From the NCBI GenBank assembly GCA_965205165.1, contig OZ242037.1, positions 372,001 to 436,000 of the forward strand: a stretch of DNA of 64,000 nucleotides, read 5' to 3'. The stretch is from CBDESM01 sp965205165. GTDB lineage: Bacteria > Chloroflexota > Dehalococcoidia > Bin125. How positions within the stretch are numbered: position 1 is the first letter of the stretch; every line of letters starts with the position of its first letter. Both the position numbers and the translations under genes were made by a program. Below, one piece after another: positions 1-8,983 of this stretch. A model generated the notes under the pieces. It had not been told where the DNA came from. It did no database searches and saw only the letters and a program-made list of their open reading frames with translations.

Positions 1-422
1 GGACGAAGCTGCCGGACGTGCTGGACACGGTCTACGACGTGGCGGAGCGCTACGGGCTACCGGTGGCGAACATGTTCCACGCGGGGGACGGGAACCTGCA
101 TCCCTGCCTGCTGTTCGACGAGCGCGAACCGGGCGCGACGGAGCGGGTGCTGGACGCGGGCGGGGAGATCATGCGGGCGTGCGTGGACGCGGGCGGGGCG
201 ATCACGGGGGAGCACGGCGTGGGCTTGGAGAAGCGGGACTACCTGCCGTGGATCTTCACGGAGGACGACATCGAATCGATGCAGGCGCTGCGGGGCGCGT
301 TCGGGCCGACGGAGAATTTCAATCCGTGCAAGATCTTCCCGGCCGGGCACGGCTGCGGCGAGGCGGCGAGCGGGCACGCGCAGCAGACGATCGCGCGGTT
401 CGGCGACAAAGCGTACGTGTAG
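1..422 (+). CDS. glcD: Glycolate/D-lactate oxidase FAD subunit GlcD, C-terminal fragment
   Basis: This is the last ~140 codons of an FAD-linked oxidase; the gene enters from the left edge in the frame of codon 3-5. The C-terminal FAD-oxidase signature is clear: HAGDGNLHP (metal/substrate histidines) followed by TGEHGVGLEKR and a terminal NPCKIFP stretch, all typical of GlcD-type flavoproteins that oxidise glycolate or D-lactate. GlcE follows after 14 bp and GlcF lies 4.1 kb downstream, which supports the three-subunit enzyme. The stop is TAG at 420-422. The substrate (glycolate versus D-lactate or another 2-hydroxyacid) cannot be decided from this fragment. Confidence 0.9.
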   Translation, partial: TKLPDVLDTVYDVAERYGLPVANMFHAGDGNLHPCLLFDEREPGATERVLDAGGEIMRACVDAGGAITGEHGVGLEKRDYLPWIFTEDDIESMQALRGAFGPTENFNPCKIFPAGHGCGEAASGHAQQTIARFGDKAYV

Positions 423-436
423 GGCCGCGTCGGACG

Positions 437-1681
437 GTGGCGGACGAGCGGTACGGGATCGACGGGAACGCGCCGGCCGAGGCGGTCGTCGCGGAATCGC
501 CGGAGCAGGTTTCGGAGCTGCTGCGGACGGCGACGGCGGAGGGCCGGGCCGTGTCGCCGATCGGCGGGCGGACGATGATCGGGCTGGGGATGCCGCCGGA
601 GCGGTACGACGTCGCGCTCGACTTGGGCGGGATGTCGGACTTGGTCGACTACGAGCCGGACGATTTCACGGTGACGGCGCAGGCGGGGATGCCGCTGGCG
701 CGCTTGCAGCAGGCGCTGGCGCAGCACGGGCAGTTCGTGCCGCTGGACGCGCCGGAGTTCGAGCGGGCGACGCTGGGCGGGATCGTCGCGGTCGGGCGCG
801 GCGGGCTGCGGCGGGCGGCGCTGGGCTCGCCGCGGGACTGGCTGATCGGGCTGCGGGTGGCGCGCGCGGACGGGACGCAGATCCGCGGCGGCGGGCGGGT
901 GGTGAAGAACGTGAGCGGGTACGACCTGCCGAAGCTGTACTGCGGCTCGCTGGGCACGCTGGGCGTGATCGTGGAGGTCTCGTTCAAGCTGCGCCCGCTG
1001 CCGAGCGCCGACCGGGTAGCGGTATTGGCGGCCGACTCGTTCGAGGCAGCGCTGGCGGCGGCAGCGGCGGTCTCGCGGAGCGTGGACGGGCTGAACGGCG
1101 TGGTCGCGGTCTCGGCGGGGGCGGCGGCGTTCGCCTCGGAGCGCGGCGCGGACGGGCCCGCCTCGGCCGCCCTGCTGCTGCGCGCATCGGGCTTGGAAGC
1201 ATCGGTCGACGAGACGGTCGCCCGTGCGGTATCGGCCTCCGGGCTGGCAGCCACGCCGATGGACGCGGCGAGCGCCGTGGAAACTTGGCAGGCGATCGCG
1301 GATGCGGAGTTGTCGACCGCGGAGGGGGACTGCCGCTTGCGGCTGGGCGTGCGCCCCGCGTCTCTCGCAGAGGCGGAAGCCGCGCTCGCCGAAAGCCTGC
1401 CGCGGGCGAGGCCGCTGCTCGCAGCCGCCGATTCGGGCCTGCTGCTGCTTGACCTGCCCGAGGCCGATAAAGCGGATACCGCATCGGAGATCGTGGACCT
1501 GCGCGACGCCGTAGCGCATCTCGGCGCGCACGTAACGGTCGAGGAAGCATCGCCGGCGCTGAAAGCCGAGATCGACATCTGGGGCGACCCCGGCCCCGGC
1601 ATCCGCCTGATGCGCAACGTCAAAGAAGCCTTCGACCCGAACCGAACGCTCAACCCCGGCCGCTACGTCGGCGGGATTTAA
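437..1681 (+). CDS. glcE: Glycolate oxidase FAD-binding subunit GlcE
   Basis: A 414-residue FAD-binding (PCMH-type) protein, the second FAD subunit of the membrane-associated glycolate oxidase complex. Visible landmarks are the pyrophosphate-binding stretch SPIGGRTMIGLG near residue 40, then TLGGIVAVGRGG with LGSPRDWLIGL, and GGRVVKNVSGYDLPKL, all typical of GlcE. The open frame extends upstream to 179, but that part overlaps GlcD in another frame. The GTG at 437, 14 bp after the glcD stop, gives the normal N-terminus (MADERYGIDG). No strong Shine-Dalgarno is visible, so translation is probably coupled to glcD. Confidence 0.88.
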   Translation: MADERYGIDGNAPAEAVVAESPEQVSELLRTATAEGRAVSPIGGRTMIGLGMPPERYDVALDLGGMSDLVDYEPDDFTVTAQAGMPLARLQQALAQHGQFVPLDAPEFERATLGGIVAVGRGGLRRAALGSPRDWLIGLRVARADGTQIRGGGRVVKNVSGYDLPKLYCGSLGTLGVIVEVSFKLRPLPSADRVAVLAADSFEAALAAAAAVSRSVDGLNGVVAVSAGAAAFASERGADGPASAALLLRASGLEASVDETVARAVSASGLAATPMDAASAVETWQAIADAELSTAEGDCRLRLGVRPASLAEAEAALAESLPRARPLLAAADSGLLLLDLPEADKADTASEIVDLRDAVAHLGAHVTVEEASPALKAEIDIWGDPGPGIRLMRNVKEAFDPNRTLNPGRYVGGI

Positions 1682-1723
1682 GCGGCCCGCACTTCAGTAG
1701 GATCACGAACGCCGGAGGTTCCC

Positions 1724-2401
1724 ATGAGCACGACCGAGGATGCGCAACGGCTGGCCGAACTGACCGAACAGATCGCTGAACACGAGCGGACTGTCCGGCA
1801 GCTCAAAGCAGAGAAAGATGCATTGCTCAACCAGCTCCACCCGGCGTTCAACGACGATCTCTACTCGGAGATCGATTTCGGCGACGGCAAGTTGGTGCGT
1901 ACATCCCGCTTGGGCGTGGTTACGTACCGCGGCGGCACGCCGGAGCGGGCTGAGCAGATTCAGGCGTTTCAAGCGTGCGCGGAGACCTCGCATCTCATAG
2001 AGGCTTACCTGCCGTGGTGGACGTTGCGATCTTGGATCGAGTCGACCGTCGGCGACGATGTCGCATCCGAGTGCTTCCGGTACTCCGACGAGGAACTTGG
2101 GCAAGCCGTCGAACAAGCGATGCCGCCGGAGCTGGTTGGCGTAGTCGAGCCGAGGCGCAAAGCGTCGGTGAAAGTGGTGCGCGCAGGCGGGCGGACCCGG
2201 AATACGAAGCGGCGGCTCTACAGCGAACAGAGCGGGCGCTGCGCGGAGTGCAAGCGCGAGATCCCATTCGACCTGCTGGAGCAGGACCACCGCTACCCGA
2301 AATCGCGCGGCGGCCCGAACACGGAGGCGAACACGCAGCTCCTGTGCGGCACCTGCAACAAGCGCAAGGGAGATCGGCTGCCGGAGGAGATCGAAGATTA
2401 G
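1724..2401 (+). CDS. HNH endonuclease family protein
   Basis: A 225-residue protein with a predicted N-terminal coiled coil (residues 1-40, heptad-like L/I spacing) and a C-terminal HNH domain. The nuclease part shows two zinc pairs, C173-x2-C176 and C208-x2-C211, around the DH (H189) and an Asn in the 'NTEANTQLLC' stretch. This is the classical ββα-metal HNH layout. Start ATG 1724 is preceded by GGAGG at 1711-1715 and by a possible -10 TAGGAT. The stop TAG (2399-2401) overlaps the stop of the convergent lipoprotein gene. Its role (restriction, defence or mobile-element nuclease) is unknown; it sits with its neighbour between glcE and glcF. Confidence 0.85.
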   Translation: MSTTEDAQRLAELTEQIAEHERTVRQLKAEKDALLNQLHPAFNDDLYSEIDFGDGKLVRTSRLGVVTYRGGTPERAEQIQAFQACAETSHLIEAYLPWWTLRSWIESTVGDDVASECFRYSDEELGQAVEQAMPPELVGVVEPRRKASVKVVRAGGRTRNTKRRLYSEQSGRCAECKREIPFDLLEQDHRYPKSRGGPNTEANTQLLCGTCNKRKGDRLPEEIED

Positions 2402-4395
2402 TCGGCGCTGAGCCAGGTGCGCTCGAGTTGCTTGGCTTGTTGGACTGGATCGTGGGCGAAGGCGGTGATGACTAGGTTGTGGACGTGGGGGCGGCGCATG
2501 TGGAGGCCGTAGCGGTTGATCAGGTGGACGGTTTCCATCAGCTCGGCTCGGCGCAGGCGGAGCGCTTCCAGGACTTGCGATCGTTCGGCTGGATCGATGG
2601 TGCGACGCTGCCGCTGCCAGAGTTCGGCGACGAGCGGGTCTTCCGTGTCTTGGCGATGCTGCACGTCGGGCGCTACATACGTCGTCGGGTCGCAGGTGAC
2701 GGGGTACAAAGCGGACGCATCGGAGAGCGCGAGGTTCGCGTCGGGGACGGCCAAAAACTCGTTGCCGCTCTCGGAGTTGAAGTGAAGCTCGTATTGGTCA
2801 AGATCAGTCGCGGCCGTCAGCGGAGCGGCGCGGATGATGCCGGCGGAGGATGTGCTCAACGCATCGGCGAGGTATCCGATGCGCGTGAACGCGCCGGGGG
2901 TGCGGAGGCCGCGGCCGAGGGAGCCGGGGAGCAGTGACAGCCGGAGCGGATGCTGGGGCGAGTAGCCGGCGGCGGCGAGCAGATCCTGCACCTCTTGGGG
3001 CTGGTGCCGGTAGGACGGCCCGAGCGCTTCCCGCGGCCATGGCCATTCGCGGAAGCCGCCGGCCTCGTCTTCCACGAGCGTCCAGTTCATGCCGCAGTCG
3101 GGGGCGGCGAGGCCGTCCTCCCATTGCCCTGCGAGCAGCTTGCGGTCGACGGCCATCGAAACGGCGCGGCGGACTCGCGGGTCGGAGATCGGCTGCTTGA
3201 CGCTGCGGGGAAACTCAAGCGCCCAACCTCGACCAGGGATGGGCACCGCGACTTGGGCGACTGCGCCGGGGATGTTTTCGAGCGAAGCGACGACCTCGCC
3301 CGGGTGGCTCAGGGCGGCAGCATCGAAGATGCCTCCCAGCCATTGATCCCAAGCATCCACGGGCACGGCGCACTCGCGGCTGCTGCCATCCTCCACGCGC
3401 AGTCCGCCGCGGACGCCGCCCACGTGCGGGAGCGGACGCCCGGCCGCGTCCCGCTTGAAGTAGTCGGGCGACCGGGCGAAACGCCAGGGGTTGCGCGGGC
3501 CGCTCCACTCCGCGACACGGAAGGGCCCGGTGCCGGGCGGGCCGGCAAAGGGATCGGAGGGATCCCAACCGGGCGGCGTGATGAGGTGATCGGCCGCGGT
3601 CATGGACGGCAGCAGAGAGGCGTCGGGTTCGGACAGCGAGAAGGTCAGGGTGCGGGCATCGTCGTCCGCCGCGATGCCCGCGACGGCCCGATAAGCAGCG
3701 GATTGACGCTGGCCGCGCCCGCGGTAGGCCTCGTGTACGGCGGCCGCGTCGGTCGCCGTCAGCGGCCCGCCCGGGCCGCCATCCCGCTCGGGCCAGCGGA
3801 GGCCGTCGCGGAGCGTGAAGACGATCGTCGCGGCATCAGGCGCTTCCCAATGCTCGGCGAGATCGCCCTCGACGACGGCGCGATGCGCATCGATGCCGTC
3901 GCCTGCGGAGAGGACGATGAGCTGGCCGTGCAGCAGCGGCAGCAGCGCCGCCGGGGCGAGCGCGGCCGTCTGCGCCCACGCGGTCTCCGCACCGGCGTTC
4001 AGCGCGATGTCCCGCTCGCGGGGCGCGACGGCCCGTTGCTGCGGCAAGGTTCGCCAGTGGTAGCGCTCGCGCCAAACCTCGGGATCGGCAAGGACGCGGT
4101 CGGCCGTGTCGGTGGCGCCGCCAACCTGAAAAGATGGGCGCGTACACCAGTTCGTGACGACCATCCCCGGAGTTCGTCGTGCGGGCAGCGGGGCAATCGG
4201 CTCAACGGCGTCGGCGTCGGCTTGCCGGTCTTGCTGCTGGCGGCGCGGCGCTGGCGAATGTGCTTCATCGGAAGCGCGTTGCTCCGGGCTGTTGTACGTC
4301 TCGGGCGAGGCGCAGCCGACGAGGGCGATTCCGGCAACGCCAACGCCGGCACGGACGGCGCGCCGGATCAGCTCACGGCGGGAGTGGGCTGGCAT
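2398..4395 (-). CDS. ABC-transporter solute-binding lipoprotein, family 5 (peptide/nickel type)
   Basis: A 665-residue extracytoplasmic binding protein of the OppA/DppA (SBP_bac_5) family. The chosen ATG at 4395 places a twin-arginine signal (SRRELIRRA) directly ahead of a hydrophobic core and the lipobox LVGC (Cys28), so it is probably a Tat-exported lipoprotein; the frame opens 25 codons earlier at 4470. Family hallmarks include 'FTLRDGLRWPERDG' and 'DPRVRRAVSMAVDRKLLAGQ'. No permease or ATPase genes are adjacent, so it is an orphan binding protein or is served by a distant transporter. Its TAG stop overlaps the HNH stop by 4 bp in convergent orientation. Confidence 0.85.
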   Translation of the reverse strand: MPAHSRRELIRRAVRAGVGVAGIALVGCASPETYNSPEQRASDEAHSPAPRRQQQDRQADADAVEPIAPLPARRTPGMVVTNWCTRPSFQVGGATDTADRVLADPEVWRERYHWRTLPQQRAVAPRERDIALNAGAETAWAQTAALAPAALLPLLHGQLIVLSAGDGIDAHRAVVEGDLAEHWEAPDAATIVFTLRDGLRWPERDGGPGGPLTATDAAAVHEAYRGRGQRQSAAYRAVAGIAADDDARTLTFSLSEPDASLLPSMTAADHLITPPGWDPSDPFAGPPGTGPFRVAEWSGPRNPWRFARSPDYFKRDAAGRPLPHVGGVRGGLRVEDGSSRECAVPVDAWDQWLGGIFDAAALSHPGEVVASLENIPGAVAQVAVPIPGRGWALEFPRSVKQPISDPRVRRAVSMAVDRKLLAGQWEDGLAAPDCGMNWTLVEDEAGGFREWPWPREALGPSYRHQPQEVQDLLAAAGYSPQHPLRLSLLPGSLGRGLRTPGAFTRIGYLADALSTSSAGIIRAAPLTAATDLDQYELHFNSESGNEFLAVPDANLALSDASALYPVTCDPTTYVAPDVQHRQDTEDPLVAELWQRQRRTIDPAERSQVLEALRLRRAELMETVHLINRYGLHMRRPHVHNLVITAFAHDPVQQAKQLERTWLSAD

Positions 4396-4531
4396 GGGAA
4401 CCGCACCGCCTCGTCCTGAATGCCCGTCCGATCCGGGCTGAAGGTAATCGTTGGCCGCGGCGGTCGACAACGGCGAACGCCTGCCGTTGCAGCCGCGAAA
4501 TCCGGCGGAGCGACCGCGGGGGCGGGGCGCG

Positions 4532-4537
4532 TAGACT
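4532..4537 (+). promoter_or_regulatory. -10 box (TAGACT) of leaderless glcF
   Basis: TAGACT (TANNNT) ends 6 nt before the GTG start of glcF. Transcription starting about 7 nt after the -10 would begin at the start codon, so the mRNA would be leaderless. The same hexamer at the same spacing precedes recF. Confidence 0.6.
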
Positions 4538-4543
4538 CGCGCC

Positions 4544-5884
4544 GTGAGCCATGCACCGCCCGTGATCGGGGAATCGCTGTTCGTTTCGGGGGATCGCCCG
4601 GATGAGGGCGAGCTGGGGCTGTGCGTGCATTGCGGGTTCTGCTTGAACGCTTGCCCGACCTACCTGGATTTGGGGGTGGAGCCGGATTCGCCGCGGGGGC
4701 GGATCGCGCTGATGCGGGCGCTGGACACGGGGCGGATCGACTGGACGGAGCGGGTGCAGCAGCACTTCGACCAGTGCTTGCAGTGCCGCGCCTGCGAGAC
4801 GGCCTGCCCGTCGAAGGTGCCGTACGGGCGGCTGATGGAGGCGACGCGGGCGGAGGCGTTTTCGCAGCGGCGCTGGCCGCGGCGGCAGCGGCTGATCTGG
4901 CGGCTGGTGATGCGGGGCCTGTTTCCCTCGCCGCGGCGTCTGCGCTTGGCGTTCCGGCTCTTGCAGGCGCATCAGCGGACGGGGATGCAGGCGCTGCTGC
5001 GGCGGAGCGGGGCGCTGCGGCTGCTGCCGCGCAGGCTGCGCGAGGTCGAGGCGATGGCGCCGGACGTGCGGGGACCGTTCTTCGGCAACCGCGAGGCGTC
5101 CGCGGTTCCGGCCGCGGAGCCGGCGCGCGGCTCGGCGGCGCTGGTGACCGGCTGCATCATGCCGCTGGCGTTCCCCGAAACGCATCGGGCGACGGTGCGG
5201 GTGTTCGCGCGGAACGGGGTGCGGATGTCGGCGCCGGAGGCGCAGGTCTGCTGCGGGGCGCTGCACGCGCACGGCGGGGATGTCGAGCAGGCGCGGGCGC
5301 TGGCGCGGAAGAACATCGCGGCGTTCATGCCGGAGGGGGAAAAACCGCCGGACGCGATCCTGATCAACGCGGCCGGCTGCGGGTCGCACCTGAAGGAGTA
5401 CGGGCATCTACTGCGGGACGATGCGGAGTGGGCCGAGCGGGCGGCGGCGTTCGCGGAGCGGGTGCGGGACGTACACGAGTACTTGGTCGGGATCGGCTTC
5501 GAGCCGCCGACGGGGCGGATCGAGCGGTCGGTCACCTATCAGGATTCTTGCCACCTCTCGCATGCGCAGGGGGTGCGCAAGCCGCCGCGCGAGATTCTGC
5601 GGGCGATTCCCGGGCTGACGCTGCGGGAGATGCGGACGCCGGATCGCTGCTGCGGCAGCGCGGGGCTGTATTCGGCGGTGCAGCCGGAGATTTCGAAGCG
5701 GGTGCTGGCGGAGAAGATGGAGGACGTGCTGGGCACCGGCGCGGAGCAGGTCTGCACGGCCAATCCGGGCTGCATGATGCAGCTGGACCAGGGGCTGGCG
5801 CGGTTCGATGCGGAGGGCGTGATGCTGCCCCGCAGCGCCCACGCGATCGAGCTGCTGGACGAGGCCTACCGCCGGAACGGGTAG
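4544..5884 (+). CDS. glcF: Glycolate oxidase iron-sulfur subunit GlcF
   Basis: A 446-residue Fe-S/CCG-domain protein that passes electrons from the GlcD/GlcE flavins to the membrane. Two ferredoxin motifs are present: C27-x2-C-x2-C-x3-CP (HCGFCLNACP) and CLQCRACETACP. Two cysteine-rich CCG domains follow, with VCCGALHAHGG and DRCCGSAGLYS. GTG at 4544 is chosen because it starts the conserved N-terminus and has a -10 box 6 nt upstream; no Shine-Dalgarno is seen. It is separated from glcDE by the HNH nuclease and the solute-binding protein, which is unusual for a glcDEF set. Confidence 0.9.
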   Translation: MSHAPPVIGESLFVSGDRPDEGELGLCVHCGFCLNACPTYLDLGVEPDSPRGRIALMRALDTGRIDWTERVQQHFDQCLQCRACETACPSKVPYGRLMEATRAEAFSQRRWPRRQRLIWRLVMRGLFPSPRRLRLAFRLLQAHQRTGMQALLRRSGALRLLPRRLREVEAMAPDVRGPFFGNREASAVPAAEPARGSAALVTGCIMPLAFPETHRATVRVFARNGVRMSAPEAQVCCGALHAHGGDVEQARALARKNIAAFMPEGEKPPDAILINAAGCGSHLKEYGHLLRDDAEWAERAAAFAERVRDVHEYLVGIGFEPPTGRIERSVTYQDSCHLSHAQGVRKPPREILRAIPGLTLREMRTPDRCCGSAGLYSAVQPEISKRVLAEKMEDVLGTGAEQVCTANPGCMMQLDQGLARFDAEGVMLPRSAHAIELLDEAYRRNG

Positions 5885-5922
5885 CCTGCGCGGGCGAAGC
5901 GCAGCGAGCCTAGGAGGGCGGC

Positions 5923-6762
5923 ATGGGACAGTTCCACAAGGTGCGGGTCGGCGACGTCGAGCTCATCTCGGTGCAGGATTCGTGGACGGCGGTGCCGCCG
6001 ACGGGCTTCTTCAACAAGACCCAGGAGAGCGATTGGGAGCAGTACGCCGAGCTGCTCGACGAGGACGGCAACATCGTCCTCAACTTCGGCTGCTGGGTGA
6101 TCGCCAGCCAGGGCAAGACGATCCTGGTGGACACGGGGATGGGCCCGCGCCCGATGATGCTGCCGCTGAAGGAGCCGGCCGCGCTGCCGGAGGTGCTGGC
6201 CGAGGCCGGCGCGCCGGCGTCGGAGATCGACGTGGTCGCCTTCACCCACCTGCATTTCGACCACACCGGCTGGAACGCGCCCGACGTCGACGGCAGCCCC
6301 AAGCCGCTGTTCGCCAACGCGCGGCACGTGATCCAGCAGGCCGAATGGGACTACTGGACGAGCACCGACGAGCTGCGCGAGGGCGCCCAATACGGCAACG
6401 CCCTGGCCCCCGTGCTCGACGCCGGCCTGATCGATTTCGTCGAGGGCGAGCACCCCCTGACCGACGAGGTCGTCACCTTCCCCACCCCCGGCCACACCCC
6501 CGGCCACGTCAGCTTCGTCGTCCAAAGCGGCAACGAGCGGGTCTACGTGATCGGCGACGCCGCCCACCACATGGTGCAGCTCTCCGAAACCGACTGGTGC
6601 CCCGGCGCCGACGTGGATTTCGTCGAAAGCACGAAGAGCCGCCACATGCTCTTCGACCGCATCGAATCCGAGAACGCGCAGATAGCGAGCGGCCACTTCA
6701 AGTACCCCGGCCTCGGCCGCGCCGCAAGGCGCAACGGCACCCGCGTCTACGAGCCGGCCTAG
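5923..6762 (+). CDS. Metallo-beta-lactamase-fold hydrolase
   Basis: A 279-residue MBL-fold protein. The zinc site is complete: H109-L-H111-F-D-H114 (HLHFDH), then GHTPGH and the GDAAHH aspartate/histidine pair. The architecture resembles AttM/AiiB-type lactonases and related soluble hydrolases, but the sequence does not fix the substrate. Start ATG 5923 has a perfect AGGAGG 5 nt upstream. It follows glcF by 38 bp and could be co-transcribed. Codon choice drifts from G-ending at the 5' end to C-ending at the 3' end. Confidence 0.85.
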   Translation: MGQFHKVRVGDVELISVQDSWTAVPPTGFFNKTQESDWEQYAELLDEDGNIVLNFGCWVIASQGKTILVDTGMGPRPMMLPLKEPAALPEVLAEAGAPASEIDVVAFTHLHFDHTGWNAPDVDGSPKPLFANARHVIQQAEWDYWTSTDELREGAQYGNALAPVLDAGLIDFVEGEHPLTDEVVTFPTPGHTPGHVSFVVQSGNERVYVIGDAAHHMVQLSETDWCPGADVDFVESTKSRHMLFDRIESENAQIASGHFKYPGLGRAARRNGTRVYEPA

Positions 6763-6842
6763 CCGGTGTGCATACAGCACCGGGGTATCTCGCTACCTTG
6801 GCGTTTGCAACAGAAACGCCCCCTTCCTAACCGGCATGGCGC

Positions 6843-7811
6843 TCAGGCGGTGAGGGCGGGGATGTGGGCGGCTATGTCCACGTAGCGGTCGGCTACTTGG
6901 CGGAGGTCGCTGCTGGTGGATTGGCCGAAGGCCATGACTTCCACGCGGACGCCTCGGGAGCCTACGATTTCGACTAGGCGGCGGAAGTCGCCGTCGCCGG
7001 AGACGAGGACGATGACGTCGATGCGGTCGGCCATTGTCAATACGTCGATGGCGAGTTCTACGTCGAAGTTGGCTTTGACGCTGCCGCCGGTGAAGCGCTT
7101 GAGGGGCTTGGTGGCGATGCGGTAGCCGTGTTCGATGAAGGGGACGACGAAGCGTTCGTTTTCGGTGCGGGCCTGGGGGTCGTCGGAGATGGGGGCGTAG
7201 GCGATGGCGCGGACGAGGGTGCGCCCGCGTGCGAGGAAGTCGGCGACTTTGCCCCAGTCGAGGCGGACGCCGGAGGCTTCGGCGGCGTAGAGGATGTTGG
7301 GGACGTCGACGAAGATGGCGAGGCGGGGGAGGACTTCGACCTGGGCCTTGGCGGCGGCATCGCCGGTGTTGCCGGCGAGCAGGGCTTCGGTGAGGCGGGC
7401 CTGCGATTCGGCGAGCTTGGCGATGGCCTGCTGCTGTTCGCCGAGGATCGCGGCCTGGCGGTCGAGCACCTCGAGCAGCGCCGCTTGGTCGACGGGGGCC
7501 GCCGGGTCTTCGGCGGCGCGGCGTCCCGGCCCGCGCCGGGGCTTGGCCTCGGGCTTGGGCTCGTCCCGGCCGGCGGAGGTCGCGGGGTCTTCGGCGGCGC
7601 GGCGGCCGAACGCGCGCTTGGGCTTGGCTTCGTCCCGGCCGCGAGAGCGGCGCGGGGGAGCGTCGTCGGGCAGCTTGGGCGGCGCGGGCGTCTCGGCCTG
7701 GGGCTTGCGCCCGCGACTTGGGGCGGGCGGGCGGCGGCGGGATTGCGGGCGCGCGGCGGGCGCGGGATCGGGGGCGTCGTCGGCGCTGCCGCGCCGCAGG
7801 AATCGGCTCAT
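6843..7811 (-). CDS. NYN-domain (LabA/DUF88-like) protein
   Basis: A 322-residue protein. The first ~130 residues are low-complexity Arg/Pro/Ala-rich, with the repeated phrase 'GRRAAEDPA', and lead into a short coiled coil (AAILGEQQQAIAKLAES). The C-terminal ~160 residues are a NYN/PIN-like nuclease fold with acidic residues at IFVDVPN, NFDVELAIDVL and VLVSGDGDF, matching the Asp-based metal site of NYN RNases. The frame continues upstream to 8735 as a shadow of the Mrp gene; ATG 7811 with AAGGA-like sequence upstream is the real start. It lies 17 bp after the Mrp ATPase gene and is probably co-transcribed. Confidence 0.8.
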   Translation of the reverse strand: MSRFLRRGSADDAPDPAPAARPQSRRRPPAPSRGRKPQAETPAPPKLPDDAPPRRSRGRDEAKPKRAFGRRAAEDPATSAGRDEPKPEAKPRRGPGRRAAEDPAAPVDQAALLEVLDRQAAILGEQQQAIAKLAESQARLTEALLAGNTGDAAAKAQVEVLPRLAIFVDVPNILYAAEASGVRLDWGKVADFLARGRTLVRAIAYAPISDDPQARTENERFVVPFIEHGYRIATKPLKRFTGGSVKANFDVELAIDVLTMADRIDVIVLVSGDGDFRRLVEIVGSRGVRVEVMAFGQSTSSDLRQVADRYVDIAAHIPALTA

Positions 7812-7828
7812 GGGGTTCTTCCTTCTGG

Positions 7829-8983
7829 TCAGATGATGGAGCGCGGGCGGTCTTGGCCGCCCTGGGGCGCGCCAGCGGCGGGTGAGGCCTGGGGGCCGGG
7901 GGCCGCCGGCGCGGCGGTGAGCGGGATCGTCGGCGCTTGCAACAGCGCGCCGGCGGCGGCCTTGACGGCGACCTTGGCCGCGAGCGAGGCGAAGGCCAGC
8001 GCGACGGGGTGATCGGGTTCGGCTTCGACGATGGGACGCCCGTTGTCGCCGCCGGCGCGGACTTCGGCGGCGAGAGGGACTTCCTCGAGGAAGTCGATCT
8101 CGAGGTCGTCGGCGGCCGCGGCCGCGCCGCCGTGGCCGAAGATCTCGTGCCGGTCGCCGGTGCCCGGGGCGATGAAGTAGGACATGTTCTCGACGATGCC
8201 GAAGACGGGGACGTCGAGCTTCTCGAACATGGCGACGGCCTTGGAGGCGTCTTCGAGCGCGACCTGCTGGGGGGTGGAGACGATCACCGCGCCGGCGAGG
8301 GGGGCGTCCTGGGCGAGGGACATGGAGGCGTCGCTGGTGCCGGGCGGGAGGTCGACGAGCATGTAGTCGATCTCGCCCCATTGGACGTCGTGGAGCAGCT
8401 GGCGGATGGCGGAGCCGATCATGGGCCCGCGCCAGACGACGGGCGCACCGGCCGGGAGCAGGAAGCCGAGCGAGATCAGCTTGACGCCGAAGCGCTCGAC
8501 CGGGTGCAGTCCCTGCTCGCTCTGCTGCTGGAAGCCGGCGGGCAGGCCGAACATCGTGGGCAGGTTGGGGCCGGTCGCGTCGGCGTCGATCAGGCCGACG
8601 CTCGCGCCGGAGGCGGCGAGGGCGACGGCGAGGTTGGAGGAGACGGTGGACTTGCCGACGCCGCCCTTGTTGGAGGCGACGGCGATGATCGCCTTGACGC
8701 CGGGGATGGCGGCCTGCTGGCCGGCGCCCTCCCAAGCGGGGACGTTGACGGCGTACTCGAAGGCGAGGCTGGACGCGCCGAGCGGCTCGAGGGCCTCGGC
8801 GATGCGCCGCTCGAGCTCCTCGCGCTCGGAGTAGCCGTGGACGGGCAGGGTGATTTCGAGGGCGGCGGAGTCGCCGTCGACGCGCGCGCCGCCGTACATG
8901 CGGAGCGAGACGAGGTCGCGCTGGAGCAGGGGATCGCGGACGGAGCGCAGGGCGGTCTGGATCGACTTGGGGTCGAGGGTCAT
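7829..8983 (-). CDS. mrp: Mrp/ApbC-type Fe-S carrier P-loop ATPase
   Basis: A 384-residue ParA-family ATPase with an N-terminal MIP18/DUF59 domain (residues 1-80), Walker A SNKGGVGKST at 104-113, and the DLPPGTSD signature. These define Mrp/ApbC proteins, which carry or assemble [4Fe-4S] clusters. The usual C-terminal CxxC after 'ENMSYF' is absent (IAPGTGDRHEIFG), so the bridging-cluster cysteines are missing here. ATG 8983 is chosen because MTLDPKSIQ matches where the family domain begins; an alternative ATG at 9037 has a better ribosome site (GGAG) and would add 18 basic residues. The tail is Ala/Pro-rich. Confidence 0.87.
   Translation of the reverse strand: MTLDPKSIQTALRSVRDPLLQRDLVSLRMYGGARVDGDSAALEITLPVHGYSEREELERRIAEALEPLGASSLAFEYAVNVPAWEGAGQQAAIPGVKAIIAVASNKGGVGKSTVSSNLAVALAASGASVGLIDADATGPNLPTMFGLPAGFQQQSEQGLHPVERFGVKLISLGFLLPAGAPVVWRGPMIGSAIRQLLHDVQWGEIDYMLVDLPPGTSDASMSLAQDAPLAGAVIVSTPQQVALEDASKAVAMFEKLDVPVFGIVENMSYFIAPGTGDRHEIFGHGGAAAAADDLEIDFLEEVPLAAEVRAGGDNGRPIVEAEPDHPVALAFASLAAKVAVKAAAGALLQAPTIPLTAAPAAPGPQASPAAGAPQGGQDRPRSII

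Noticed and set aside
179..436. Earlier start for glcE
   Set aside because: This stretch overlaps glcD in another frame and shows no GlcE similarity; GTG 437 fits the family N-terminus.
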